From Ryuthela nishihirai (lineage: Eukaryota; Arthropoda; Arachnida; Araneae; Heptathelidae): a DNA stretch of 64,000 bases. Shown piece by piece: positions 56,093-64,000 of this stretch. The stretch is from positions 49,200,135 to 49,264,134 of the forward strand of contig JAWZYU010000010.1 in the NCBI GenBank assembly GCA_038380435.1. Direction: 5' to 3'. Below the pieces are notes generated by a model that saw nothing but the letters and a program-made list of their open reading frames with translations, had not been told where the DNA came from and searched no databases. Within the stretch, counting starts at the first letter, position 1; each line of letters begins with the position of its first letter. The translations under genes and the position numbers were made by a program.

Positions 56093-56598
56093 AATTCTTT
56101 TATATTAAACAAATGGTCTGCCATACCAAAATTTATTACATTCCTAAATTGTTAAACTATTTCTAAACCAAACAGCCATAAAATTGGAATGTTAAAATAT
56201 GCCTCAATTGCATTTGAAAATTTCCTTTTTCGTGCACTAAAAGTTTTCGGGAAACTAATATTCATTTTGCACTATTTTCTTTTTGTCTTATTAAACAAAA
56301 TTTATATCAGATCTAACACATTATCTTCCCAGTATATTAAAAATTAGGGTATGAAAAGTATTCATTCTTTGAATTATTCTGAATATATGGTTTCAAAAAT
56401 TACAAGATGTTATTAAAAATTCTAAAGTGATGTCATATTTACAAAATGGTAAGTTTAATGAATTTTATCTTAGTTTAAAAAGTCGCAGAAAATATATTCT
56501 ACTAATAATTGTATAAAAGAGTAATCCTATGGGTAAACCTTTAAAAGCAGAATTTCAAACAATTTCTTGTTCTCAATTCATACTTGTAGCCGAAGTCT

Positions 56599-56963
56599 TG
56601 GGGGGATGGGGGCTCATTCGGTAGCGCGTCAGGCTCGTAATCTCGTTTCCAGTCCCAGCTGGTTCAGCGTCGAGACTATCTCCGCAAAACTCCCCGCCCT
56701 GTCCACGGTCAGTAGGGGACACCGATGGGCTTAGAAAGGCCACCGTCCATCAGATGTGATGTTAGGCCGTGGCCCCGTGTGCGATAACCATACCCTGTGC
56801 ACGTTAAAGAATACACTGAATAGCTTTGATAGGAAGCTACCGTCTCCCAATTGCTGTTCCAATGGGTCCCCTAACCCCTTCTCAGAGCCTTCGGGATTCT
56901 TGTGACCTGTCCATTTAGCCCATGGTGTTAAAAAAAAAGTGCCGCTAAGAGGTAAAACCAAAC
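56599..56963 (+). mobile_element. SINE family A, diverged, TSD CCGAAGTCT
   Basis: 9-bp TSD at 56590-56598 and 56964-56972. The B box is damaged (CGTTTCCAGTCC). Confidence 0.9.
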
Positions 56964-57240
56964 CCGAAGTCTAAAGTTTAATTATGTCTCAAGACACTGC
57001 AATATTGTTAATTTTTGACTGTATATAGTAATTGCAGGAATAGAAAACTGAAGAGATTGCGAGCGTTTCCTTCCTCCCACCACTTTTTAGATCGTGTATG
57101 TTTTGTGGTCTGTCCACCAGTAGATATTTAACTTTGTTTTTGGAAATAAATGAAAATTATTATTAGGATCGAGTGTTTAATGAAATATTAAGAATCTCAT
57201 TTCCTGATTTCCAAATAGCAACCTCTAGCAGTGGAAAATA

Positions 57241-57443
57241 AAAAAAAATAAATACCCCCTCAAGCAGCTGCTTGCCACAGAGGTCTGACAGGAGCCTGTC
57301 AGTTTATATGCCAGAGTAGAAGGTCTGAGAGGATGGCAGGACCTCAGCAGAAAAACGACACATACATCCATGCCTTACCCGGGGCTCGAACCGAGGTCCC
57401 TTAGATCAGTAGCCAAGCGCGCTAACCACTCGGCCATGGGACG
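57241..57443 (-). mobile_element. SINE family B, full length, TSD GCAGTGGAAAATA
   Basis: Perfect 13-bp TSD at 57228-57240 and 57444-57456. The 3' end carries an A-rich run (aaaaaaaataaata). Confidence 0.96.
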
Positions 57444-57469
57444 GCAGTGGAAAATAGAAAACCTTTAAA

Positions 57470-57615
57470 CGACTATTCGAAATGTTATAAATTACAAAAT
57501 TTTGGTGGTATAGTAGTTAAGGGATTTCAATAGCGATTTACCTCTTTACCCTGGGGAGGAGGGTGGTAAAATGCAGCATATTTAAGAAATAAATGAAAAT
57601 TCTGAAGGATACTGA
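57470..57615 (-). repeat. Possible satellite-like family F unit
   Basis: On the minus strand CCACCCTCCTCCCC...AAAGAGGT and CACCAAAATTTTG recall the 34370-34608 unit. Weak. Confidence 0.3.
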
Positions 57616-57619
57616 TTTC

Positions 57620-58190
57620 ATATTAAAAATGTTATAAAATAAGCACACAAATCAACATGAAATAATTTTAATGAGTATTTAACAAAGATGACATATATTT
57701 ACATTCTAGAATGCACAATAAGTTTCAATACACTCTTATCTTCATAGGCGTTATATGTACAAGATGTTTTTTACCATGTAGTTTTTTCAGCTGATTGCAG
57801 GGTCTACAGGACAGTGACAAAAATAACACATTTTGAAATAAAGCACTTCAAATCTAAAGGCAAATTGGGATCATTAAATCCAATTTTTAGGAAGGAATGT
57901 TTTTCCTTTTTAATAATACAAGTTGAATTACAGCATTTTATGAGTTCCAAATGTGGTGGTATCACGAGTTTCCGATTAAGAAATGCAAATAAATATCTAC
58001 ATCACAAATTTCAAGTTTTTAAATTTATTTAAAAAAATTCCACATGATTGTTACTATGATGACTGTCAAAAAGAAATTAATAAAACTGTTTCGAAAGAAA
58101 AATAGATGTCATACACTACATGTAGTGTCACTGTCGAGTTTTAATAAAATGCATTTTTGTTCTTTGTAGATTGTAGGGAATAAGCAGATA
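57620..58190. other. AT-rich stretch, no supported feature
   Basis: A 72-codon frame at 57814-58032 has no recognisable domain. Confidence 0.3.
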
Positions 58191-58194
58191 TATA

Positions 58195-58257
58195 CAGTTG
58201 TATCAGAATATGACCACCTACCACACATATACAAGTGGTCAAATTATTCTATGACTA
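58195..58257. mobile_element. Mini Tc1 element, two ends only
   Basis: CAGTTGTATCAGAATATGACCACC and GTGGTCAAATTATTC with CTATGACTATG: the two ends of the Tc1-2 family joined almost directly. About 63 bp. Confidence 0.7.
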
Positions 58258-58259
58258 TG

Positions 58260-59135
58260 TCCAATATGTTTAGCTGTACTTAGCAAGATTGCTTTTATGG
58301 CCTCTGATTATAGGTGATTAGGTCTAGTTCTAGAAATGATCCTTTTCATCCCAGGGAGCCAGATGTTTTTCAACCTGTGTCCTATGGACCCAGGGAGATG
58401 TGCTGCCTGAAGATGCAGTAGCAAACAACAGTTCTGGTGTTGGCTAGTACAGGGTAAAAAGTGCAAGTTGACCGAGCTCAATGAAGTATAGCAGATTTTC
58501 TCCGTTAAATTCACATAAGCAGAAGCTTATCCTTTTGCATTCGGTAAGGTGCACATATAATGCAACCTTTCTACATCGTTTCTTGTAGAATGCTCGTTTC
58601 TTAGTCCATAGTCAGAAGCTCAATGCAATTATGGACATAGTGAGGGTAATTTGTTACGAGGTTCCTGATAAAGTATTTTTATTGTTATCTGTTAAGTTAC
58701 TTTCGTATTTTATTTATTAAATTACTAGTTATTCAGATAGTGCTATGTAATGGAAAACCCATCTCTCCATTGTTAATGCTGCAAATCTGATAAAGCTTCA
58801 AGTCTATATATTGCCAACTTCATAACTTAGTGCATTGCTTTGTTTCCTCACAGTTGGTATATTTTCAATGATAAGACACCTAATTAGAAATAAGCACCTA
58901 GGTATTTTCTTGTTAGAGGGTGCAGGTTTTATTAACTGAATATATCCCTCTCCCCACAATCCGGACAGTCACACTAAAAGCAATACCAGATAAAATCTGA
59001 TACTTTATAGAGAAAAAAAAAAATCGTGCATTTTATAAATTTTTATATTTTAACATTTTTAAATGCTCAGACGTGATATTTTAATAATAATTAACTCAGC
59101 AAGCATGTTTCTCTATGTTTTAACATTTATAAAAC
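58260..59135. other. Downstream of the terminal exon, no supported feature
   Basis: Minus frame 58308-58514 shows no domain. No polyadenylation cluster apart from the one at 59139. Confidence 0.3.
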
Positions 59136-59138
59136 ATT

Positions 59139-59144
59139 TTTATT
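59139..59144 (-). terminator. Polyadenylation signal AATAAA
   Basis: AATAAA on the minus strand, only about 16 nt downstream of the TAA at 59160-59162. The 3' untranslated region would be very short. Confidence 0.5.
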
Positions 59145-59159
59145 TGGGTCAGTCGTAAT

Positions 59160-59296
59160 TTATACATTATCAGCATCAGTGCCTTCCTCCATGTTTGTTG
59201 TCTCCAACTCTTGATCAGACGGTAAAGATTCTTGATCTGAATCCTCCATTTCTGCTTCCAATGGCTGAACCAATGGTTCAACATCGATCTTCTTGG
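59160..59296 (-). CDS. Probable last coding exon, acidic C-terminus of an unidentified protein
   Basis: Preceded on the minus strand by an acceptor TATATATTTAG, the exon begins with CC and then reads KKIDVEPLVQPLEAEMEDSD and QESLPSDQELETTNMEEG, ending DADNV and TAA. The acidic, Ser/Glu-rich, low-complexity tail is typical of the disordered C-terminus of a nuclear protein (inference). The start with two bases requires an upstream exon ending in phase 1. The exon at 62340-62579 has donor candidates in that phase. Not part of any repeat family in this window. Product not recognised. Confidence 0.55.
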
Positions 59297-59554
59297 CTAA
59301 ATATATATTTTAAAAACTGATCAAAAACTAGTATTATTAGTATACATCTATATAAATATGATAAACAAAAATTGGACTTTATTATTTGGATATTACTTCA
59401 CTTCTGCACAGTAAGGCACAATTTATTAACACTGATAAAAAAAATCCATTTTTTTTTTCAATTAGCTTTGAGAACATGATGTAAAGGCCAATGGGTGGAA
59501 TGTTATTACACTGCAGCATAATTTTAAAGCGAGATTTGATGCAGAGAAGGTTCA

Positions 59555-60300
59555 AGTAGATCAGAAGCTATTGAGAGGTTAGTGATAAAGTTTGAAGACT
59601 GGTGCTATGTTACACAACAAGGGTGTTGTTGGCAGAAAGAAATCTGTGAGATAACCTGAACCCATTGTACATGTACAGGAAGTGTTGATTTGTAACTGAT
59701 GCAAATCTGTCATATACTATCTTAAGAGATGGATTTAAAATAAGCTTCCACTTTATTGTATGAAAAGACAAACTGTTTTACTCCAAAATTCAGATGCAGC
59801 AGTCTCTGAATAATGTGGATGAAGACATGCAAGTAAACTTCTGTGATTCATCTTGTCAACATCTGAAAAACAGTTATTTATCACATTTGATTTACCAATG
59901 AAGTGTACTTCTCCGTAAATGGCTATGTCAGTAAATAGATTATGTGTGAATAGAGCACTGAAAATTCTCACAAAATCATTGAAATGCTTTTACTTTTGCA
60001 AAAATGCATGATGTGCAATGTTGTTCATCTGCTGGAAATGTTGGACCAGTTTTCCTGGACGATACAATGAATACTGTATGCTATCGGAAATACCTTCAAG
60101 ACTACTCCAACTCTTCAATGAAAGAAATATTTATCCAATAAGATGGGCCAAGACAACATATAGCAAATGCAATTCACCATTTCCAAAATGAGCAGCTTTA
60201 TAAGATCATTTCTAGTCAATTTCCTATACAACTAGAATTGGATGGACTTGATCACCTATGCTCCTGATTATGTCAACATCTGGAAAACAGTTATTTATCA
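59555..60300 (+). pseudogene. mariner/Tc-like transposase relic (IS630 superfamily)
   Basis: Fragments in changing frames: IERLVIKFEDWCYV (59570 region, N-terminal helix-turn-helix area), FTNEVYFSVNGYVSK (59892 region, first Asp replaced by Asn), STENSHKIIEM, then MCNVVHL, VGPVFLDDTMNTVCYRKYLQ (60050 region) and DGPRQHIANAIHHFQNE (second Asp). Order and spacing fit the arthropod mariner-like family whose enzymes carry an FTDE-HF motif and QQDGA. It has many stops. Located in the putative intron. Confidence 0.7.
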
Positions 60301-60310
60301 CATTTGATTA
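60271..60310 (+). repeat. 38-bp duplicate of 59856-59893
   Basis: GTCAACATCTG-AAAACAG then TTATTTATCACATTTGATT, one substitution between copies. Confidence 0.9.
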
Positions 60311-60330
60311 AGTAGTTTTATTAGTATTAA

Positions 60331-60382
60331 GGTATTTTAAAAACCTGTTCATAAAAAATACATACTATACAGATTTTCCCTG
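60331..60382 (+). repeat. 52-bp direct repeat, second copy 60896-60947
   Basis: GGTATTTTAAAAACCTGTTC then ATAAAAAATACATACTATAC, with one difference near the end. Confidence 0.9.
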
Positions 60383-60399
60383 TAATTATTTCTTATGAT

Positions 60400-61535
60400 G
60401 ATTCCTGAAGCTTCAGGAACTCACATGATTTAAGAAAGGCAGAAATCATAGCTGCTATGAACAGCATCACTGCAGAACACTGTCTACCATTAAAAACGTT
60501 TCAGTAGTCTGTAAATGGTACTGGACACACAGGGATCACTTACTAAAAATGTTTGCATGTGAAAAAAAGTCTCCTGTGCTTTATTAGTACTGTGTGTTAT
60601 AATGTTGGCTCATGATTAAAAATTTTAGTGGGTCACTTTGACTAGTGCAGGCAGGATCCTGATGTAGAAAATTTTTTGGGAGATGTCTCATATTAAACTG
60701 AATCTGACTAAACAGATGTTCTATAATGAACGTATTTTTTTTATATTTTACTATTTTCTAAACATTATTCAGCAAAAAAATTCAGGAATAAAAACAAACT
60801 CAAGGCATTCTGGTCCCATCTAGTTAAATTCAGTATTTTACCCTTTCCCTATAATAATTCCCCATACATGTGTGTATTTTTTCTTTTTATTCTAGTGGTA
60901 TTTTAAAAACCTGTTCATAAAAAATACATACTATACATATTTCCTTTTTTTTTTCTCTGTTCTGATTATAAATTTATATTTTACACTAAATTACTCATTA
61001 TAATCACTTGAAAAGTTGCTTTTTTGATTATAATACTCAATGTGTAATATTAATTTATTATATATATAAATTTAATTGTAAGAAAAAAATGATAAGGTAA
61101 CACATGAAATGTATAAAATGACTGAAAAAAATTATGAGGGCAGCTCATATTGCATTAGAGAACTTTATGTTGCAAATCAAAAGACACTGGACAGAGCAAA
61201 GCACTGTTGATGCAACATCTTGTTAAAATGTCTTATTAATGTTCTATTGTAAACCAAATGCACAATATGTTGTTATATTTTCATATCTAAATAGTTATGA
61301 AAATATAACAATGTTCACAAATGTCTTTCCTTGGCACCCAATTGAAACACATCATACCAGGAAAGTTTAGGCCTGTTGAGCACGGCACAGTCAAATTAAG
61401 ATTTTTCACTATGTAACAAGGTACTGGACTATTGGTTGCATAAGCCAATAAAGTGTAGCAGGCATTCTGAATTGGTGATCTATCTCCTGAAGTTCATTGC
61501 TATTGCATTTTAGCACATTTGTGCAATCTTAAAAT
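60400..61535. other. Putative intron sequence, AT-rich
   Basis: No exon-like frame on either strand apart from the duplicated 52-mer. Consistent with intronic or intergenic DNA. Confidence 0.35.
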
Positions 61536-61547
61536 TCCGGTAGTAGC

Positions 61548-61911
61548 GGGTTGGGTTGTTTTACCTCTGAGCGGCACTTTTTGCACACCATGGGCTAAAT
61601 GGCCAGGTCACATGGACCCCGAAGGCTCAGAGAAGGTTGGGGGAGGGGACCCACTGGAACAGCTGTTGGGAGACATATGGTAGCCTCCCATCAAGGTCAT
61701 CCAGCGTGTTCTTTAATGTGCACAGGGTATGGCTCTCCCGCACACGGGGCCACGGCTTAACATCCCATCCGACGGACGGCGGCCTTTCCAAGCAAATCGG
61801 TGTCCCCTACTGACCGTGGGCAGGGCGGGGAATTTTGCGGAGATAAATCTCAACGCTGACCCAGCTGGGACTCGAACCTGGGAACTACAGATTACGAGCC
61901 TGGCATGCTAC
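61548..61911 (-). mobile_element. SINE family A, truncated before the A box, TSD CCGGTAGTAGC
   Basis: 11-bp perfect TSD at 61537-61547 and 61912-61922. Close to consensus. Sits in the putative intron. Confidence 0.95.
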
Positions 61912-61924
61912 CCGGTAGTAGCTG

Positions 61925-62335
61925 TAATGGATAAATTTACATTGTATAAACTGCAGCAGATGTAGCACTGATTTACAAAGTGAATGCCACGATTGTCTAC
62001 ATAGCATGACAAATAGTTATTACAAAACGAATATAAAATGTATTTTTTTAGGTAAGACAAGTAATGAATACTAAAATTCGCTTACTATTTCTTGATTATT
62101 TTTGGAGGGAGTACCTCATGTGGTCTAATATAAAAAGGGTGAAGCCACCCCTGGTATATCAAAAACAGTAGTATAAGTGCAATGTGCATTTATCAATAAA
62201 TATATGCATTTCATATTACCATGTCTTTTTTTCTGATGACTCTGCACATAATTAATTTTATAGTATGCATGTACAAAACATGTTAACAAATTTAATAAAG
62301 GTTTGAATTTTAATTAAAAATATTAGAAAGCTTAA
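61925..62335. other. Putative intron sequence
   Basis: No repeat family or frame recognised. Confidence 0.35.
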
Positions 62336-62339
62336 AAGT

Positions 62340-62579
62340 TTATTTACACTCCTTCTTCGATTTGTTGAGCACTGTACACTTGAGATCTTGAGTCAAAATT
62401 TCTCTACATTTGTCCAAAACACCAGGTTGACAAAATCCATTCCTTTCATGAACTGATCGTTCTCTGCCATCATTACTATGGACAAGCTTTTGCACTGAAT
62501 CCATATGAATATCACATAGCTGGTAAAAACACTGTCGATATTGTGGCAAAACACCTGACACAAAAATATGGTTAGGAAC
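62340..62579 (-). CDS. Coding exon of an unidentified protein (VPNHIFVSGVLPQYRQCF...)
   Basis: A strong acceptor TTTTTATTTCAG (to 62580) opens an 80-codon frame starting VPNHIFVSGVLPQYRQCFYQ, with LCDIHMDSVQKLVHS, RSVHERNGFCQPGVLDKCRE and ILTQDLKCTVLNKSKKECK before TAA at 62340-62342. Balanced, globular composition, no repeats. Either it is a terminal exon, or it splices at GAGT|GTAAAT (last base 62348) or AAGT|GTACAG, both phase 1, onto the exon at 59296, whose first two bases would complete a serine codon. No upstream exon is found in the remaining 1.4 kb. I do not recognise the family. Confidence 0.65.
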   Translation of the reverse strand, partial: VPNHIFVSGVLPQYRQCFYQLCDIHMDSVQKLVHSNDGRERSVHERNGFCQPGVLDKCREILTQDLKCTVLNKSKKECK

Positions 62580-62707
62580 CTGAAATAAAAAGAAATGATC
62601 CTTATGGAATTATTACTTCATACAATTAAAATAAATATGGTGCTTAATTACAAAATGAGGTAGCAAATAAATATAACTTGAAGTTTCTTTTACAAGTGCA
62701 ACCTATA

Positions 62708-63302
62708 CAGGGGTTTATCAAAATAATAGAAACACCGATGGCGACCGAAGTATAGGAAATGCGTCACATACATATCACAGGGATGACATCACCTGTGATG
62801 TAAGTTATATAAAGGGGAGAAGATGATGTTGGCTATCATGCAGCAGTACCACAGGCACAGGTGAAATAGCTGTTGTGGTGTAATTGTTAACAATGTCAGA
62901 TCTCAGTGATCTCCAAAGAGGCATGATCATTGGTGTGCATCTTGCAAGAGCTCCAGTAACCAGAATGACAAAAATAGTAAGTGTAACATGAGGAACTGTA
63001 TTGAAGATTATGACTACTTAACAAAAAGGATAGGGTGTTGCCTCCAAACGTGCAAATTGTGGATGCCATGCGATGTTGTCAGATAGGGATAAGTGAATGT
63101 TTGCATGGATTGTACAACAGAAGCACAAGACCACGACACCGCAAATAGCAGCAAAGTTGAACATCAGTCAGAATGATCCCATTTCCATCATAACAGTTCG
63201 TCGGAAACTTCATTGTGCCAGTATTTATGGCCGTGCTGCAATCCACAAACCTCCGATTACCAACATCAATGCAACAAAACATGTAAGGCGGAGAAAAGTT
63301 TA
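62708..63302 (+). pseudogene. Tc1-like element 4, 5' end and transposase N-terminal half
   Basis: Left end CAGGGGTTTATCAAAATAAT after TA. MSDLSDLQRGMIIGVHLARA starts at 62894, then after stops RMFAWIVQQKHKTTTPQIAA, KLNISQ and TVRRKLHCASIYGRAAIHKP up to 63302. These are the paired helix-turn-helix DNA-binding domains of a Tc1 transposase. The catalytic domain and right end are absent. Confidence 0.85.
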
Positions 63303-63608
63303 ATTTTTTTTTCCTGAGCTCAGTACAATTTCCCTAACTGCACTTGGGAATAGTTAAAAAAAATTGAAATATCTCATGAGAAGTTAGCAATAAATAGCAC
63401 ACAGTATGAAATTTTGGGGTTGAATTGGTTTTTTACTACAGCTTCTAAGTTTTTTTTTTTGTCAAACTTACATATGACCTTTCTATGCTAGTGAACTCTC
63501 TAGATATTGTTCAACTTGAACTACTTATTTTCTTCAGCTGCAATTTTCATCTATAGATTATTCCTTATGACTTTTCAAAAGATATTGTCTTTATTCATAT
63601 ATCTTTTA
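63303..63608. other. AT-rich stretch, no supported feature
   Basis: Nothing assignable between the Tc1 remnant and the next element. Confidence 0.35.
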
Positions 63609-63610
63609 TA

Positions 63611-64000
63611 CAGAGTGTCTTACCTAAGACTTCAAATAATTCTCTTATTTCAACATACATAAATCAAAAAACGTTTCAAATAAAGTTCACACAGTGTTCA
63701 ATAAGTTATTCATTAGGCTATAAAATATGAATTATGGAATTGTGATGAAGATATCAAGGCCAACTTCATTTTTTTTAATAGAACCCTATTTTTTCAGTTA
63801 GAATTACTGTCAGATTTGAGATGAGTTAAATAATACATTCAGTCATTTGTGATGAACTGTTACTGAGATATTACCACTCAAAATATCGGAAAAAATGTAT
63901 CAATATTTTATATTAAAAACATTTATTTTCATGCAAATATTACAATAATAACTGTTGAAAATGGTGGCCATTAGTAGCAATACACATTCTGAACACCTTA
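63611..64000 (-). mobile_element. mariner-family element, 3' end, continues beyond the window
   Basis: Begins CAGAGTGTCTTACCTAAGAC after TA (63609-63610), which looks like a terminal repeat of this family. About 330 bp of AT-rich untranslated sequence precedes the transposase C-terminus. Confidence 0.6.
63940..64000 (-). CDS. Transposase C-terminal end (mariner-like), partial
   Basis: The minus frame KVFRMCIATNGHHFQQLLL then TAA (63940-63942) matches the usual ending (cysteine, then N-G-x-H-F-x-x-L-L) of the arthropod mariner-like transposases. The rest lies outside the window, so integrity is unknown. Confidence 0.6.
   Translation of the reverse strand, partial: KVFRMCIATNGHHFQQLLL

Noticed and set aside
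58308..58514. Further exon of the 59160/62340 gene
   Set aside because: It lies downstream of the stop and poly(A) signal on the same strand, and no acceptor site supports it.

Overview
The window is AT-rich, repeat-dense intergenic DNA from an animal, most likely an arthropod and possibly an arachnid. The organism call is an inference. It rests on intron-containing coding fragments, tRNA-headed SINEs, PHD-type non-LTR ORF1 and abundant Tc1/mariner, hAT and TTAA-type elements. There is no bacterial gene organisation, no CRISPR array, no rRNA and no tRNA gene that looks functional. Most short open reading frames of about 60-110 codons repeat one another because they are translations of one SINE.

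The dominant component is SINE family A, about 385 bp, with roughly 35 whole or partial copies on both strands. It has a tRNA-like head (A box TGGCTCAGTCGG, B box GGTTCGAGTCC), a central block containing GGATGGGACGTTAAGCC and GTGCACGTTAAAGAACAC, and a tail of AACCC/CAACC pentamers. Many copies have intact 8-13 bp target site duplications (TSDs), and several are nested in older copies, giving a relative chronology. A second tRNA-headed SINE, family B (about 190 bp), has at least seven copies. Its 3' end matches the 3' end of a LINE relic at 29263-30145, which suggests a LINE/SINE mobilisation pair.

Layout. 0-2.7 kb: a small intronless ORF with a TATA box (283-609, minus), a 140-bp tandem repeat, and a LINE relic. 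2.9-11.4 kb: SINE A copies, a palindromic mariner MITE cluster (7.5-8.0 kb) and an hAT MITE (8.8-9.2 kb). 11.5-16.5 kb: an hAT MITE and a third tRNA-like repeat. 16.5-21.5 kb: a decayed CR1/Jockey-group LINE with ORF1, endonuclease and RT, carrying three nested insertions. 22-30 kb: SINEs, mariner MITE halves and a LINE relic. 30-34.6 kb: hAT elements and a satellite-like repeat. 34.6-38.3 kb: two decayed Tc1 elements, an LTR fragment and a templated-looking duplication between them. 38-57.5 kb: SINEs, a TTAA-type composite (44.2-44.9 kb), Tc1/mariner and hAT relics. 57.5-64 kb: the most gene-like part, with two minus-strand coding exons (62340-62579 and 59160-59296) in compatible phase, separated by a repeat-filled 3-kb intron; the window ends inside another mariner-family element.

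Genes do not form pathways here. What the window records well is transposon ecology: who inserted into whom, which ends are shared, and how fragments were copied.
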